A program made the position numbers and the translations under genes. From an uncultured Bacilli bacterium (GTDB lineage: Bacteria > Bacillota_I > Bacilli_A > RF39 > UBA660), in the NCBI GenBank assembly GCA_934089255.1, contig CAKOJI010000027.1, positions 1 through 14,262 on the forward strand: DNA of 14,262 nt, given 5' to 3'. The notes below the pieces were generated by a model, which saw only the letters and a program-made list of their open reading frames with translations, was not told the DNA's origin and did not search any database. This document shows, one piece after another, positions 7,061 through 14,262 of the stretch (position 1 is its first letter; every line of letters starts with the position of its first letter).

Positions 7061-9613
7061 TCACTTTACCTCATACAAATCATTACCAAAATCATGACTT
7101 ACTTCCAAAGGAACTTCTAATTTAACAACATTTTTCATTATATCACTTACTAAATTTGTTACAACATCCTTTTCTTCCATAACCAAATCAAATACTAACT
7201 CATCATGAATTTGTAATAACATTTTACTTTTTAAATTACGTTTAATTAATTCTTGATCTATTTTAACCATAGCAAGTTTAATTATATCTGCACTAGTACC
7301 TTGTATTGGAGTATTTAGTGCAATTCTTTCACCGCTCATCCTAACAGCATAATTAGAACTATTAAGTTCTTCTATTACCCTTTTTCTTTTAAATAAAGTT
7401 CTAACACTACCATCTTGATAAGCTTCTTTAACAATATTATCCATATAATTTTTAACACCAGGATATAATTCATAATACTTATCAATAAATTCTCTAGCAT
7501 CTTTAAAACTAATACCAATATTTTCACCTAAACCAAAACCACTAATACCATAAACGATACCAAATATTACAGCCTTAGCTGTTCTTCTCATAATTTTAGT
7601 AACTTCATTTTTAGGTACACCAAATATATCACTAGCAACAAAAGTATGTATATCTTCACCATTTCTAAATGCTTCTATCAACTCTTTTGAATTACTAATA
7701 TGAGCAAGCAATCTAAGTTCAATTTGTGAATAATCAGAACTCAAAAATATATCATTGCTAGGCAAAAACGCTTTTCTAACCATTTTACCAAGTTCATCTC
7801 TAGCAGGAATATTTTGTAAATTAGGTTCCACACTAGAAAGTCTTCCAGTTCTAGTTAACGTTTGTTTATAAATAGTATGAATTTTACCATCACTCATAAT
7901 ATAATTAGATAAACCTTCAACATAAGTACCATATATCTTAGTTAAATTTCTATATTCCATAATTAACGGAACTATCTCATGGTCATTCAAAATCTTTTCA
8001 AGTACTTTACTATCTGTTGAATAACCACTTTTAGTTTTTTTAGCATGTTTTAAACCTAACTTTTCAAATAATATAACCCCTAATTGTTTAGGACTAGAAA
8101 TATTAAATTCTTCTCCTGCAAGATTATATATATTAACTTTTAATTCTTCTATTTTCTTACTTAGTTCAATACCCATACTATCTAATATATTTTTATCTAC
8201 TCTAATACCATTCATTTCCATTCTAGATAAAGTATTAATCAAAGGATGTTCAATATTAATATATAAACCATACATATCTTCTAACTTTAATTTTTTAATA
8301 AATTCATCTCTAACATCATTAATATATTTAGCTTTACTAACTACATTATATTCTAAGTTATTTCTATTCTTTAAAAATATATAATATTCATCTATTTGTA
8401 TACCATCATTTTTCATTAATAAACTTAAATCATCCTTAAAATTATAATTTAATAAATCAGCAACAACTAAATGATCGTATATAGTATTATCAATAATTTC
8501 ATTTACTAAACAATTATTTTTTTTTAAATCAAATGTATATTTTACACTATCTTTAATATAATTTAACACTTCTTTAACCATACCATCTTTTACAAAATAT
8601 AAATTATCTTGATCAAATAAACCCATACCAAGTATATTAGCAATATGATAATTATTATTATCACACTCTATATAATAAGAAATTATATTATTTTTATTAA
8701 TATCACTAATATTTTCTAATACTTTATAATTAATATTTAAATCTACTTTTTTCTTTACAAAACGTGTTATAAAAGAATAAAATTCTAACTCCTCAAATAT
8801 TTTATTTAATTCTTCCATATTACCACCATTATACTTCATATCATCAAAAGTACAATCAATTGGAACATCTAAATATATAGTTGCTATTTTTTTAGAAAAA
8901 AATGCACTTTCTTTTCCTAATATTAATTTTTCTTGTAGTTTACCCTTTATATTATCAATATTATCATATAAATTTTCTATAGTATCATATTCTTGAATTA
9001 ATTTTATTGCTGTTTTTTCACCACAACCTTTTACACCAGGTATATTATCACTAGCATCACCCATTAAAGCTTTTAAATCTATTATTCTAATTGGATCAAA
9101 ACCATAATCATTTTTAAAACTATTTACATTATATCTAATATAATCTTTTGTTTTAAGTAATTTAACTTCTACTTGTTCATTAATTAATTGTAATAAATCT
9201 TTATCACTAGATACTATCAAAGCATCAAATTCTGGATCATCAAGTGCTTTCTTAGACAATGTACCTATTATATCATCAGCCTCATAATTAGGAGCTTCAA
9301 TATATTTAATACCCATAGCATCAAGTATTTTTCTAGCATAAGGCATTTGCATTTTTAATTCATCAGGAGTTTCTTTTCTACCACCCTTATAATCATCATA
9401 TAAATCTTTTCTAAAGTTTTTACCAACATCAAATGCAACAGCCATATATTCTGGATTTTCCTCTTCAATTATTTTATTTATCATATTTACAAATCCATAC
9501 AATGCATTAGTATAAAAACCTTTACTATTTCTCATCAAATTACCTGTATATGCAGTTGCATAAAAACTTCTAAACATAAAATTATTGCCATCAACCAAAA
9601 TTATCTTTTTCAT
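7061..9613 (-). CDS. polA: DNA polymerase I
   Basis: 850 residues, typical for Gram-positive Pol I. Residues 1-290 are the 5'-3' exonuclease/flap endonuclease that removes RNA primers, with acidic signatures such as VDGNN (7-11), EADD (111-114), SSDKD (135-139) and GDASDNIPGV (185-194). Residues 300-450 occupy the 3'-5' exonuclease position, but the DEDD set of proofreading acids is not visible, so proofreading is probably lost as in Bacillus. The polymerase domain (about 455-850) has TGRLSS (589-594), motif A DYSQIELR (Asp627), motif B R676-x3-K680-x3-F684-x3-Y688-G689, and motif C HDE (803-805). Phe684 matches the Phe762 position of E. coli. AGGTGGT lies just upstream of the ATG. A TATAAT at 9631-9636 could be its -10 box; the matching -35 would fall in the T-tract of the preceding terminator and is poor. 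It acts in Okazaki fragment maturation and repair. Confidence 0.97.
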   Translation of the reverse strand: MKKIILVDGNNFMFRSFYATAYTGNLMRNSKGFYTNALYGFVNMINKIIEEENPEYMAVAFDVGKNFRKDLYDDYKGGRKETPDELKMQMPYARKILDAMGIKYIEAPNYEADDIIGTLSKKALDDPEFDALIVSSDKDLLQLINEQVEVKLLKTKDYIRYNVNSFKNDYGFDPIRIIDLKALMGDASDNIPGVKGCGEKTAIKLIQEYDTIENLYDNIDNIKGKLQEKLILGKESAFFSKKIATIYLDVPIDCTFDDMKYNGGNMEELNKIFEELEFYSFITRFVKKKVDLNINYKVLENISDINKNNIISYYIECDNNNYHIANILGMGLFDQDNLYFVKDGMVKEVLNYIKDSVKYTFDLKKNNCLVNEIIDNTIYDHLVVADLLNYNFKDDLSLLMKNDGIQIDEYYIFLKNRNNLEYNVVSKAKYINDVRDEFIKKLKLEDMYGLYINIEHPLINTLSRMEMNGIRVDKNILDSMGIELSKKIEELKVNIYNLAGEEFNISSPKQLGVILFEKLGLKHAKKTKSGYSTDSKVLEKILNDHEIVPLIMEYRNLTKIYGTYVEGLSNYIMSDGKIHTIYKQTLTRTGRLSSVEPNLQNIPARDELGKMVRKAFLPSNDIFLSSDYSQIELRLLAHISNSKELIEAFRNGEDIHTFVASDIFGVPKNEVTKIMRRTAKAVIFGIVYGISGFGLGENIGISFKDAREFIDKYYELYPGVKNYMDNIVKEAYQDGSVRTLFKRKRVIEELNSSNYAVRMSGERIALNTPIQGTSADIIKLAMVKIDQELIKRNLKSKMLLQIHDELVFDLVMEEKDVVTNLVSDIMKNVVKLEVPLEVSHDFGNDLYEVK

Positions 9614-9651
9614 AATACCACCTATCTATTATTATAATATAAATTAAGTTT

Positions 9652-9684
9652 AAAAAAAACCATCAACTTATTTGTTGATAGTTT
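9652..9684 (-). terminator. Terminator overlapping the end of nrnA
   Basis: An 11-bp stem with one G-T wobble (arms 9674-9684 and 9657-9667) and a 6-nt loop is followed by a T-tract ending at 9652 on the minus strand. The last codons of nrnA form the 5' arm and its TAA stop codon (9668-9670) lies inside the loop. It separates ackA-nrnA from polA. Confidence 0.85.
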
Positions 9685-10624
9685 CTTTATATATTTTAGT
9701 AGCAATATCTAAATCATTAAATAATTTATCTACATCTTCTTCATTATGTATTCTAGCACCACTAGCATACATATGTCCACCGCCATTATAATTTTGAGCA
9801 ACTGTATTAATAACAGGTCCTCTACTTCTAATATTAATTTTATAAATATCATGTTTTTCATCATAACTAGAAAAAGCCCAACAATAAAGTTCTTTTATAA
9901 AATTAAAATTATTAACCATATTACTAGCAGCTGAAGAATCTACATTATATTCATCCATAATTTTTTTATCCAACTTAATATATCCAAAATTATTTTCTGT
10001 TATTACCATATTAAGAGCAATATAAGATTGAAATCTTACTTCATTTATAGGTCTTTCATAAAGTGAATTATAAAGCTTTTTAATATCTAAATTATATTTA
10101 CTTATTAAATAATTAACTAAATTAAATGTTCTAGTAGTTGTCGTACTAAGTAAAAATCTATCACTATCAGCAACTATTCCTAAAAATAAATTAGATGCAA
10201 TATTTTCATTCATTCTTAATTTAGAATTTTTAATTATTTCTGTAATAATTTCACATGTACTACTACTACTCACATCGACTAATTCCAAATTAGCAATTTT
10301 CTCTACACTAGGATGATGATCAATTCTAATTACATAATCATATAATTCATAATTAACACCATCTAATCTAGATTTATTAGGAACATCTAAAACAATCAAT
10401 AAAGGTTTATTTAAATTATGATCATCAATTCTATCTAAATCTCCAAAATATTTAAACTTAGATACACTATTACCTACTGCATAAACTTTTTTTTTCGGAT
10501 AAGTAAGTTTAATAGAATCTCTTAAAGCAATTTCACTGGCCAAAGCATCTGGATCAGGTCCAATATGCCTTGCAATAACAATATTATCATATTCCTTTAT
10601 TTTTTTTAATATCTGCTTAATCAA
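9668..10624 (-). CDS. nrnA: DHH/DHHA1 phosphoesterase, NrnA-type oligoribonuclease / pAp phosphatase
   Basis: 318 residues, the usual length for NrnA, a cytoplasmic Mn-dependent enzyme that degrades 2-5 nt RNAs and, in several species, dephosphorylates pAp to AMP. The DHH domain carries the metal ligands in order: H20-x3-D24-x-D26 (HIGPDPDA), D80 (VLDVP), D102-H103-H104, and D153 (GIVADSD). The DHHA1 domain has the RSRG (266-269) and GGGH (281-284) substrate-binding motifs. The start is a TTG (10622-10624) with AGAGGT five nt upstream; no internal Met lies before the first catalytic motif, so TTG is needed. The ribosome binding site overlaps the ackA stop region, with 11 nt between the genes, so translation is probably coupled. 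A related DHH phosphodiesterase acting on other small nucleotides remains possible, but domain order and length favour NrnA. Confidence 0.88.
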   Translation of the reverse strand: MIKQILKKIKEYDNIVIARHIGPDPDALASEIALRDSIKLTYPKKKVYAVGNSVSKFKYFGDLDRIDDHNLNKPLLIVLDVPNKSRLDGVNYELYDYVIRIDHHPSVEKIANLELVDVSSSSTCEIITEIIKNSKLRMNENIASNLFLGIVADSDRFLLSTTTTRTFNLVNYLISKYNLDIKKLYNSLYERPINEVRFQSYIALNMVITENNFGYIKLDKKIMDEYNVDSSAASNMVNNFNFIKELYCWAFSSYDEKHDIYKINIRSRGPVINTVAQNYNGGGHMYASGARIHNEEDVDKLFNDLDIATKIYKETINK

Positions 10625-10635
10625 CTTATACCTCT

Positions 10636-11829
10636 TTATTTAATTAATTCATATGTATCTTTAATTATCATTGCTTCTTCATTAGTAGGTACAACATAAA
10701 CTGGTATTTTTGAATCTGATAAAGATATAACGCCTTCATGTAAATCCTTAAATGATGCAATCTTTTCATTTTCTTCATCATTTAAAGTAATACCAAGACA
10801 TTTAATCTTTTCAATAACTTTTTTTCTAAATAAGTAACCATTTTCTCCAATTCCAGCAGTAAATACTATAGCATCAACATTTCCATCTAATTCAACATAA
10901 TAATCAGCAATATATTTAGCAACTCTATCAGTATACATTTCATAAGCAAGTTTTGCTAACTCATTTCCTTCGTTAACTAAATTTTCTACATCTCTACAAT
11001 CTGCTTCTCCACATACCCCAAGAAAACCACTCTTTTTATTTAAATCATTTGTTATTTCAGAAATAGTTTTACCAGATTCTTTACATACATATTCTAAAAT
11101 AGAAGGATCTATCGAGCCACTACGAGTTCCCATCATCAATCCATCAAGCGGAGTTAAACCCATTGTAGTATCATAACAATTAGAATTTTTAACACAAGCA
11201 ATACTTGAACCACTACCGATATGACAATTTATTATATTAATATCATCACGCCCTAATATTTCTTTCATTTTCATAGTAATATATTTATGACTAGTTCCAT
11301 GAAAACCATATTTTCTTACGCCATAATCTTTATACCAACTATATGGTGTTGGATAAATATAATTCTTCTTTGGCATTGTTTGATGAAAAGCAGTATCAAA
11401 AACAGCAACCATAGGTGTATCTTTAAAAGTCTCTTTCATAGAATAAATACCTGCTAAATTACCTGGATGGTGTAGTGGCCCTAATTTTGTTAATGATTCA
11501 ATATCTCTTATTACATCATCAGTAATTAAAACAGAATCGCTATATTTTTCTCCACCATGTAGTACCCTATGACCTATTCCTTTTATTTCACTAATATCAC
11601 TAATAATATTATTTGAAAATAAAGATTCTACCATAACTTTTGCAGCTTCTGTATGATCTTTTAAATATTTTTCCCCTTTTATTTTCTCTCCATTTACTTT
11701 AATAGTCCAAAATGAATCACTTTGTCCTATTTTTTCAACATAACCACTTATTAAATTTCTTTCTTCTGGCATTTCATAAACTTGATATTTTAATGATGAA
11801 CTACCAGCATTTACACATAATATTTTCAT
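10636..11829 (-). CDS. ackA: Acetate kinase
   Basis: 397 residues, the family length. It transfers phosphate between acetyl-phosphate and ADP, giving ATP and acetate in fermentation (with phosphotransacetylase, whose gene is not in the window). The ASKHA-fold signatures are all present: NAGSSSLK with Asn7 (7-14); GHRVLHGG with Arg88 (86-93); LHHPGN (119-124); FDTAFH with Asp145 (144-149); GFHGTSH with His177 (175-181); GTRSGSIDP with Arg236 (234-242); AGIGEN (325-330); and TNEE with the metal-binding Glu near 384-385. These match the catalytic residues known from the Methanosarcina enzyme. The ATG is preceded by AAGGGTGA at good spacing. It is the first gene of ackA-nrnA. Confidence 0.97.
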   Translation of the reverse strand: MKILCVNAGSSSLKYQVYEMPEERNLISGYVEKIGQSDSFWTIKVNGEKIKGEKYLKDHTEAAKVMVESLFSNNIISDISEIKGIGHRVLHGGEKYSDSVLITDDVIRDIESLTKLGPLHHPGNLAGIYSMKETFKDTPMVAVFDTAFHQTMPKKNYIYPTPYSWYKDYGVRKYGFHGTSHKYITMKMKEILGRDDINIINCHIGSGSSIACVKNSNCYDTTMGLTPLDGLMMGTRSGSIDPSILEYVCKESGKTISEITNDLNKKSGFLGVCGEADCRDVENLVNEGNELAKLAYEMYTDRVAKYIADYYVELDGNVDAIVFTAGIGENGYLFRKKVIEKIKCLGITLNDEENEKIASFKDLHEGVISLSDSKIPVYVVPTNEEAMIIKDTYELIK

Positions 11830-11852
11830 TACAAATCACCCTTCTAGTAAGT

Positions 11853-11881
11853 ATTATACATTAAACTACTTAAAAACACAA
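11853..11881 (-). promoter_or_regulatory. Promoter of ackA-nrnA
   Basis: Minus strand TTGTGT (-35, 11876-11881), 17-nt spacer, perfect TATAAT (-10, 11853-11858). The predicted start near 11846 gives a leader of about 17 nt. It lies just downstream of the thiI-orf54 terminator, where a new promoter is expected. Confidence 0.65.
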
Positions 11882-11904
11882 TTTGAAAAGTTAAATTTTA
11901 TATT

Positions 11905-11939
11905 TAAAAATAAAACTCATCTTTTTTTTAAAATGAGTT
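11905..11939 (-). terminator. Terminator of the thiI-orf54 unit
   Basis: On the minus strand AACTCAT (11933-11939) pairs with ATGAGTT (11914-11920) around a 12-nt A-rich loop, followed by a T-rich tail. It begins 15 nt after the stop codon of the 54-codon ORF. There is no T-run on the plus side. Confidence 0.65.
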
Positions 11940-11954
11940 CACTATAATTATAAT

Positions 11955-12119
11955 TTATTTATTTAATTTAAATTTTGTAATAGTTTTAAAGCCATCATCA
12001 AATACTTTTTTACTACGTAAACTATTATCAAATAAACTAACTAAATCCTTATTAGTATTTTTAAACGAAATTGATTTAATATCTTTATAACAACTTTTCT
12101 TTTCCACACTATCACCCAT
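11955..12119 (-). CDS. Small hypothetical protein (54 aa) downstream of thiI
   Basis: An ATG at 12117-12119 opens a 54-residue frame ending in TAA at 11955-11957. It starts 24 nt after the thiI stop on the same strand and ends just before a terminator, so it is most likely the second gene of the thiI transcript. The protein is basic and hydrophilic (Lys/Ser/Asp/Phe-rich), starts MGDSVEKKSCYKD and ends FKTITKFKLNK; no membrane segment, metal-binding or nucleic-acid motif is apparent. The ribosome binding site before the ATG is weak; a GTG four codons inside (12105-12107) has GGGTGA close in front of it but at tight spacing. I do not recognise the family. Codon use (TTA, AAA, GAT, AGT, TTT) resembles its neighbours, which favours a real gene. 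Confidence 0.5.
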   Translation of the reverse strand: MGDSVEKKSCYKDIKSISFKNTNKDLVSLFDNSLRSKKVFDDGFKTITKFKLNK

Positions 12120-12143
12120 TTATATTATGGATAATACATTTAA

Positions 12144-13325
12144 TTATAATACATCATCAAAATCATCTTTTTTATTTTCTACTTTTATTACTTCTACATT
12201 ATTAACAGCTTCATTAATTAAACCATCAACATCTATTAATTTTTCATATTCGATACATTTTTCTATTGTAGGATTAATTACTGGATGCTCCGGAACAAAT
12301 ATAGTACAACAATCTTCATAAGGTAAAATACTTGTTTCATAAGTACCTATTTTTTTAGCAATATCAATAATCTCTAATTTATCTAAACAAGCAACTGGTC
12401 TAATAACAGGCATATTAATCACACTATTTATAGCAAGCATACTAGTTAATGTTTGACTTGCTACTTGCCCTATAGATTCACCATTTATAATTACTTTTGC
12501 ATTACTACGTTTAGCAATTCTCTCACTAATTCTATACATCATTCTTCTCATAATAGTTATTAAATACTCATGCGGTATATTTTTATAAATACTCTCTTGA
12601 ATATTAGTAAAGTTAACTATATGAAGTTTAACATAACCTGAATATTTAGTTAATATACGTGTCAATTCTAATACTTTATTCTTAGCAGCTTCACTAGTAT
12701 GAGGAGGACTTTCAAAATATATCCCTTCTATTCTAACACCACGCTTTAATGCTAAATAACCACTAACCGGACTATCAATACCACCACTAAGCATTAACAT
12801 ACCCTTTCCTAAAGAACCAACAGGATATCCTCCAATACCAGCTATTTTATCAAAATATATATAAGCATTATCACTTCTAACTTCAATATTTATTAGTAAC
12901 TCAGGATTATGAACATCAACCTTTATATCATTAAAATTCTTTAAAACTACTCCACCCAAATATCTAGAAATTTCCATACTATTCATACTATAATTTTTAT
13001 AACTTCTCTTTGTTTCTACTTTAAATGTTTTAAAACTTTTATCTTTAAGTAAATTTATTAAATTATTTTCTATATCATTTATATCATTACTATCTATTTT
13101 ATAACCTAAATTAATTTCATGAATTCCAAAAACATTTTGTAATTTACTAACAATCTCATCATAATTGCTATTATCTGTTTGAATAAACATCCTACCTCTA
13201 TCAAATTTAATATTATATTTCCCAACAGAATTAATAATATTATCTTTTAAACAAGATAAAAAATAATTAATATTATCTTTCTTAGTAGATAATTCCCCGT
13301 ATTTAATTATTATTATTTTTTCCAT
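12144..13325 (-). CDS. thiI: tRNA 4-thiouridine synthase ThiI
   Basis: 393 residues from the ATG at 13323-13325, which has a near-perfect GGAGGTG a few bases upstream; a longer in-frame reading from 13358 would place that site inside the coding region and is rejected. ThiI adenylates U8 of tRNA and transfers sulfur to make s4U, and can feed sulfur to thiamine thiazole synthesis. It has an N-terminal ferredoxin-like region, a THUMP tRNA-binding domain (about 60-165), and an adenylation domain with the PP-loop SGGIDSP (180-186). The pair Cys339-Cys340 in YEDCC is where the E. coli protein has its conserved Cys344. The C-terminal rhodanese domain of enterobacterial ThiI is absent, the short form usual in Bacillota, where a partner cysteine desulfurase supplies persulfide. 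No such partner gene is adjacent. It is divergent from the membrane protein at 13423. Confidence 0.95.
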   Translation of the reverse strand: MEKIIIIKYGELSTKKDNINYFLSCLKDNIINSVGKYNIKFDRGRMFIQTDNSNYDEIVSKLQNVFGIHEINLGYKIDSNDINDIENNLINLLKDKSFKTFKVETKRSYKNYSMNSMEISRYLGGVVLKNFNDIKVDVHNPELLINIEVRSDNAYIYFDKIAGIGGYPVGSLGKGMLMLSGGIDSPVSGYLALKRGVRIEGIYFESPPHTSEAAKNKVLELTRILTKYSGYVKLHIVNFTNIQESIYKNIPHEYLITIMRRMMYRISERIAKRSNAKVIINGESIGQVASQTLTSMLAINSVINMPVIRPVACLDKLEIIDIAKKIGTYETSILPYEDCCTIFVPEHPVINPTIEKCIEYEKLIDVDGLINEAVNNVEVIKVENKKDDFDDVL

Positions 13326-13348
13326 ACATACACCTCCAAAACAAATAT

Positions 13349-13377
13349 ATAATAACAAATAATAAACTTTTTTTCTA
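13349..13377 (-). promoter_or_regulatory. Candidate thiI promoter
   Basis: Minus strand TAGAAA (-35, 13372-13377), 17-nt spacer, TATTAT (-10, 13349-13354), giving a leader of about 17 nt as for the other genes here. The -35 box overlaps that proposed for the divergent gene. Confidence 0.4.
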
Positions 13378-13404
13378 GACTAAAACAAATTATTATGATA
13401 ATAT
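13376..13404 (+). promoter_or_regulatory. Candidate promoter of the divergent membrane gene
   Basis: TAGACT (-35, 13376-13381), 17-nt spacer, TAATAT (-10, 13399-13404). The boxes match the consensus only in part. An 11-bp palindrome, ATTATGATAAT (13392-13402), overlaps the -10 and could be an operator, but such palindromes arise easily in AT-rich DNA. Confidence 0.3.
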
Positions 13405-13422
13405 TTTATTATAGGTGATAGT

Positions 13423-14085
13423 ATGAATAAAAAGGGAAAAAATAATAATACATTTACCACATTTTTATTAGTAATATTTATAATAATATGTGCAATATAT
13501 AAAACAAAAAATATATATATAGAACCAAACAATGTTTTAGAAATAAGTATAGCTAATCTATTATATCCATTTACATTCTTATTAATAATTCTAATTAGTA
13601 ACAAAACTTCATTTAAAGATACTCATAAAATTATTATTAAATCTTGCATAATATTTTTAATATTCACTTTACTAGTATCAATACTTAACTCTATACCAGG
13701 TAATTATTATTCAAGAGAAATAGATTTAGCACTAAAAGAAGTATTTACACCAAATTATTTTAAAATTGGAAGTAAACTAATATATTATCCAGATATATTA
13801 AGTACAATTACTTACACACTATTATTTTATTTTAGTCATACATTAATACTTATTTTATATGAAGCAATGACTCCATATACAAAAAAATTTATAGCATTTT
13901 CTTTATCAATGTTTATTCCATATACTTTAGATACATTATGTTATATATCAATAAATAATGTATTTAATGAAATAGAATTTAATAAAATGATTATTAATTT
14001 AACTAGTAATTTTGTAATAGTAATAATTTCCACTATTATAGTATCAGCAATATATTCAATACGAAAAAACAAAATCGAAGATTAA
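13423..14085 (+). CDS. Six-helix integral membrane protein, loosely VUT/YhhQ-like
   Basis: 220 residues with AGGTGA just before the ATG. About six hydrophobic segments are visible (roughly 12-26, 40-58, 70-90, 120-146, 155-176, 188-212), with a short basic N-terminus and a charged C-terminal tail (RKNKIED). The length, six-helix plan and the segment NLLYPFTFLLIILIS (46-60), followed by a charged loop, recall the VUT/YhhQ family of 7-cyano-7-deazaguanine (queuosine precursor) transporters, whose members carry a YPxTFLxxDxxxE-like motif in this place. The acidic residues of that motif are missing here, so transport of that substrate is not supported. An ECF S-component or unrelated membrane protein is equally possible. 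It is one of two plus-strand genes and diverges from thiI with 97 nt between start codons. Confidence 0.7.
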   Translation: MNKKGKNNNTFTTFLLVIFIIICAIYKTKNIYIEPNNVLEISIANLLYPFTFLLIILISNKTSFKDTHKIIIKSCIIFLIFTLLVSILNSIPGNYYSREIDLALKEVFTPNYFKIGSKLIYYPDILSTITYTLLFYFSHTLILILYEAMTPYTKKFIAFSLSMFIPYTLDTLCYISINNVFNEIEFNKMIINLTSNFVIVIISTIIVSAIYSIRKNKIED

Positions 14086-14139
14086 TTTCTTCTTTTTTTT
14101 ATACTTTTTTATAAAAAAGTGAAAGAAAAAAAAGGAAAT
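14085..14139. terminator. Long imperfect hairpin after the membrane gene
   Basis: A purine/pyrimidine-asymmetric inverted repeat begins at the last base of the stop codon. Its outer arms include ATTTC (14085-14089) and GGAAAT (14134-14139); the inner stem is ACTTTTTT (14103-14110) with AAAAAAGT (14113-14120). A T6 run follows only 6 nt later (14145-14150), so it is an atypical plus-strand terminator at best. A 12-bp AT palindrome (14153-14164) lies between it and the next gene. Confidence 0.4.
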
Positions 14140-14180
14140 ACAAATTTTTTCGTAATAATTATTATGAAAGGAGTAATGTT

Positions 14181-14262
14181 ATGTCAAATAAATTATACGA
14201 TCTTAAATTAGATTGGACTTTTAAAAATGTGTTTCTTAATAAATCTTCGTTTAATTATATTT
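14181..14262 (+). CDS. Start of a probable Rpn/PD-(D/E)XK transposase-like nuclease (partial)
   Basis: An ATG at 14181 follows a clear AAAGGAG (14167-14173) at 7-nt spacing and opens a frame that runs to the window end; 27 codons are visible. The peptide starts MSNKLYDLKLDWTFKNVF and continues with LNKSS and an aromatic stretch. A D-x-x-F-K-x-x-F core near the N-terminus is the usual opening of the Rpn family (recombination-promoting nuclease, PD-(D/E)XK superfamily, often in many copies in gut Bacillota). The catalytic residues would lie beyond the window, so the assignment rests only on this opening. Confidence 0.5.
   Translation, partial: MSNKLYDLKLDWTFKNVFLNKSSFNYI

Noticed and set aside
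547..9613. Mycoplasma-type code with TGA as tryptophan
   Set aside because: Trp is encoded by TGG in essC and in the other genes, and all reading frames are full length with standard stops.
9746..9934. Plus-strand open frame of 62 codons
   Set aside because: Antisense to the DHHA1 domain of nrnA and without its own signals.
12127..12321. Plus-strand open frame of 64 codons
   Set aside because: Antisense to the C-terminal part of thiI; no ribosome binding site.
13380..13604. Minus-strand open frame of 74 codons
   Set aside because: Antisense to the membrane protein gene, which has a clear ribosome binding site and typical membrane segments.
14153..14164. 12-bp palindrome TAATAATTATTA as an operator
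   Set aside because: Only A and T; such palindromes are expected by chance in this composition.
1..14262. tRNA or rRNA genes, CRISPR arrays, insertion sequences
   Set aside because: No cloverleaf-like GC-rich segment, no regularly spaced repeat array and no transposase with terminal repeats was seen; the only nuclease-like gene is the truncated one at the right edge.

Overview
The window comes from a very AT-rich, low-GC Gram-positive (Bacillota) chromosome. This is inferred from a Firmicutes-type (T7SSb) ESX/type VII ATPase, strong AGGAGG-like ribosome binding sites, and codons dominated by A/T endings. Tryptophan is encoded by TGG and genes end in TAA or TAG, so nothing points to a mycoplasma-type code. 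An uncultured gut Bacilli lineage is a reasonable guess, but the sequence alone does not settle it.

Layout: almost everything is on the minus strand, so transcription runs right to left. Left part (1-5404) is a type VII secretion segment: an esaB/yukD-like ubiquitin-fold gene, essC (the membrane FtsK/SpoIIIE-type motor), and a WXG-motif secreted protein that runs off the left edge. The WXG gene has its own good sigma-A promoter and an unusually long leader of about 148 nt containing a hairpin and an uninterrupted run of 11 G (minus strand). EssB, EssA and EsaA are not in the window. Next (5501-6763) is a membrane-anchored class A beta-lactamase-fold serine hydrolase, closed by its own terminator and preceded by a pair of 19-bp direct repeats.

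The middle and right part is housekeeping: polA (DNA polymerase I), ackA-nrnA (acetate kinase plus a DHH nanoRNase/pAp phosphatase, tightly coupled), and thiI (tRNA 4-thiouridine synthase). Two small unlisted-size ORFs sit just before terminators: 25 codons after polA and 54 codons after thiI. At the right end two genes read on the plus strand: a six-helix membrane protein divergent from thiI, loosely like the VUT/YhhQ family, and the first 27 codons of a probable Rpn/PD-(D/E)XK transposase-like nuclease.

Transcription units inferred on the minus strand: thiI-orf54 | ackA-nrnA | polA-(orf25) | serine hydrolase | esaB-essC | WXG gene. Rho-independent terminators are visible after the first four. 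Predicted leaders are mostly very short (about 12-20 nt), which makes the long structured leader of the WXG gene stand out. It is the best candidate here for undescribed regulation, possibly phase-variable expression of a type VII substrate.
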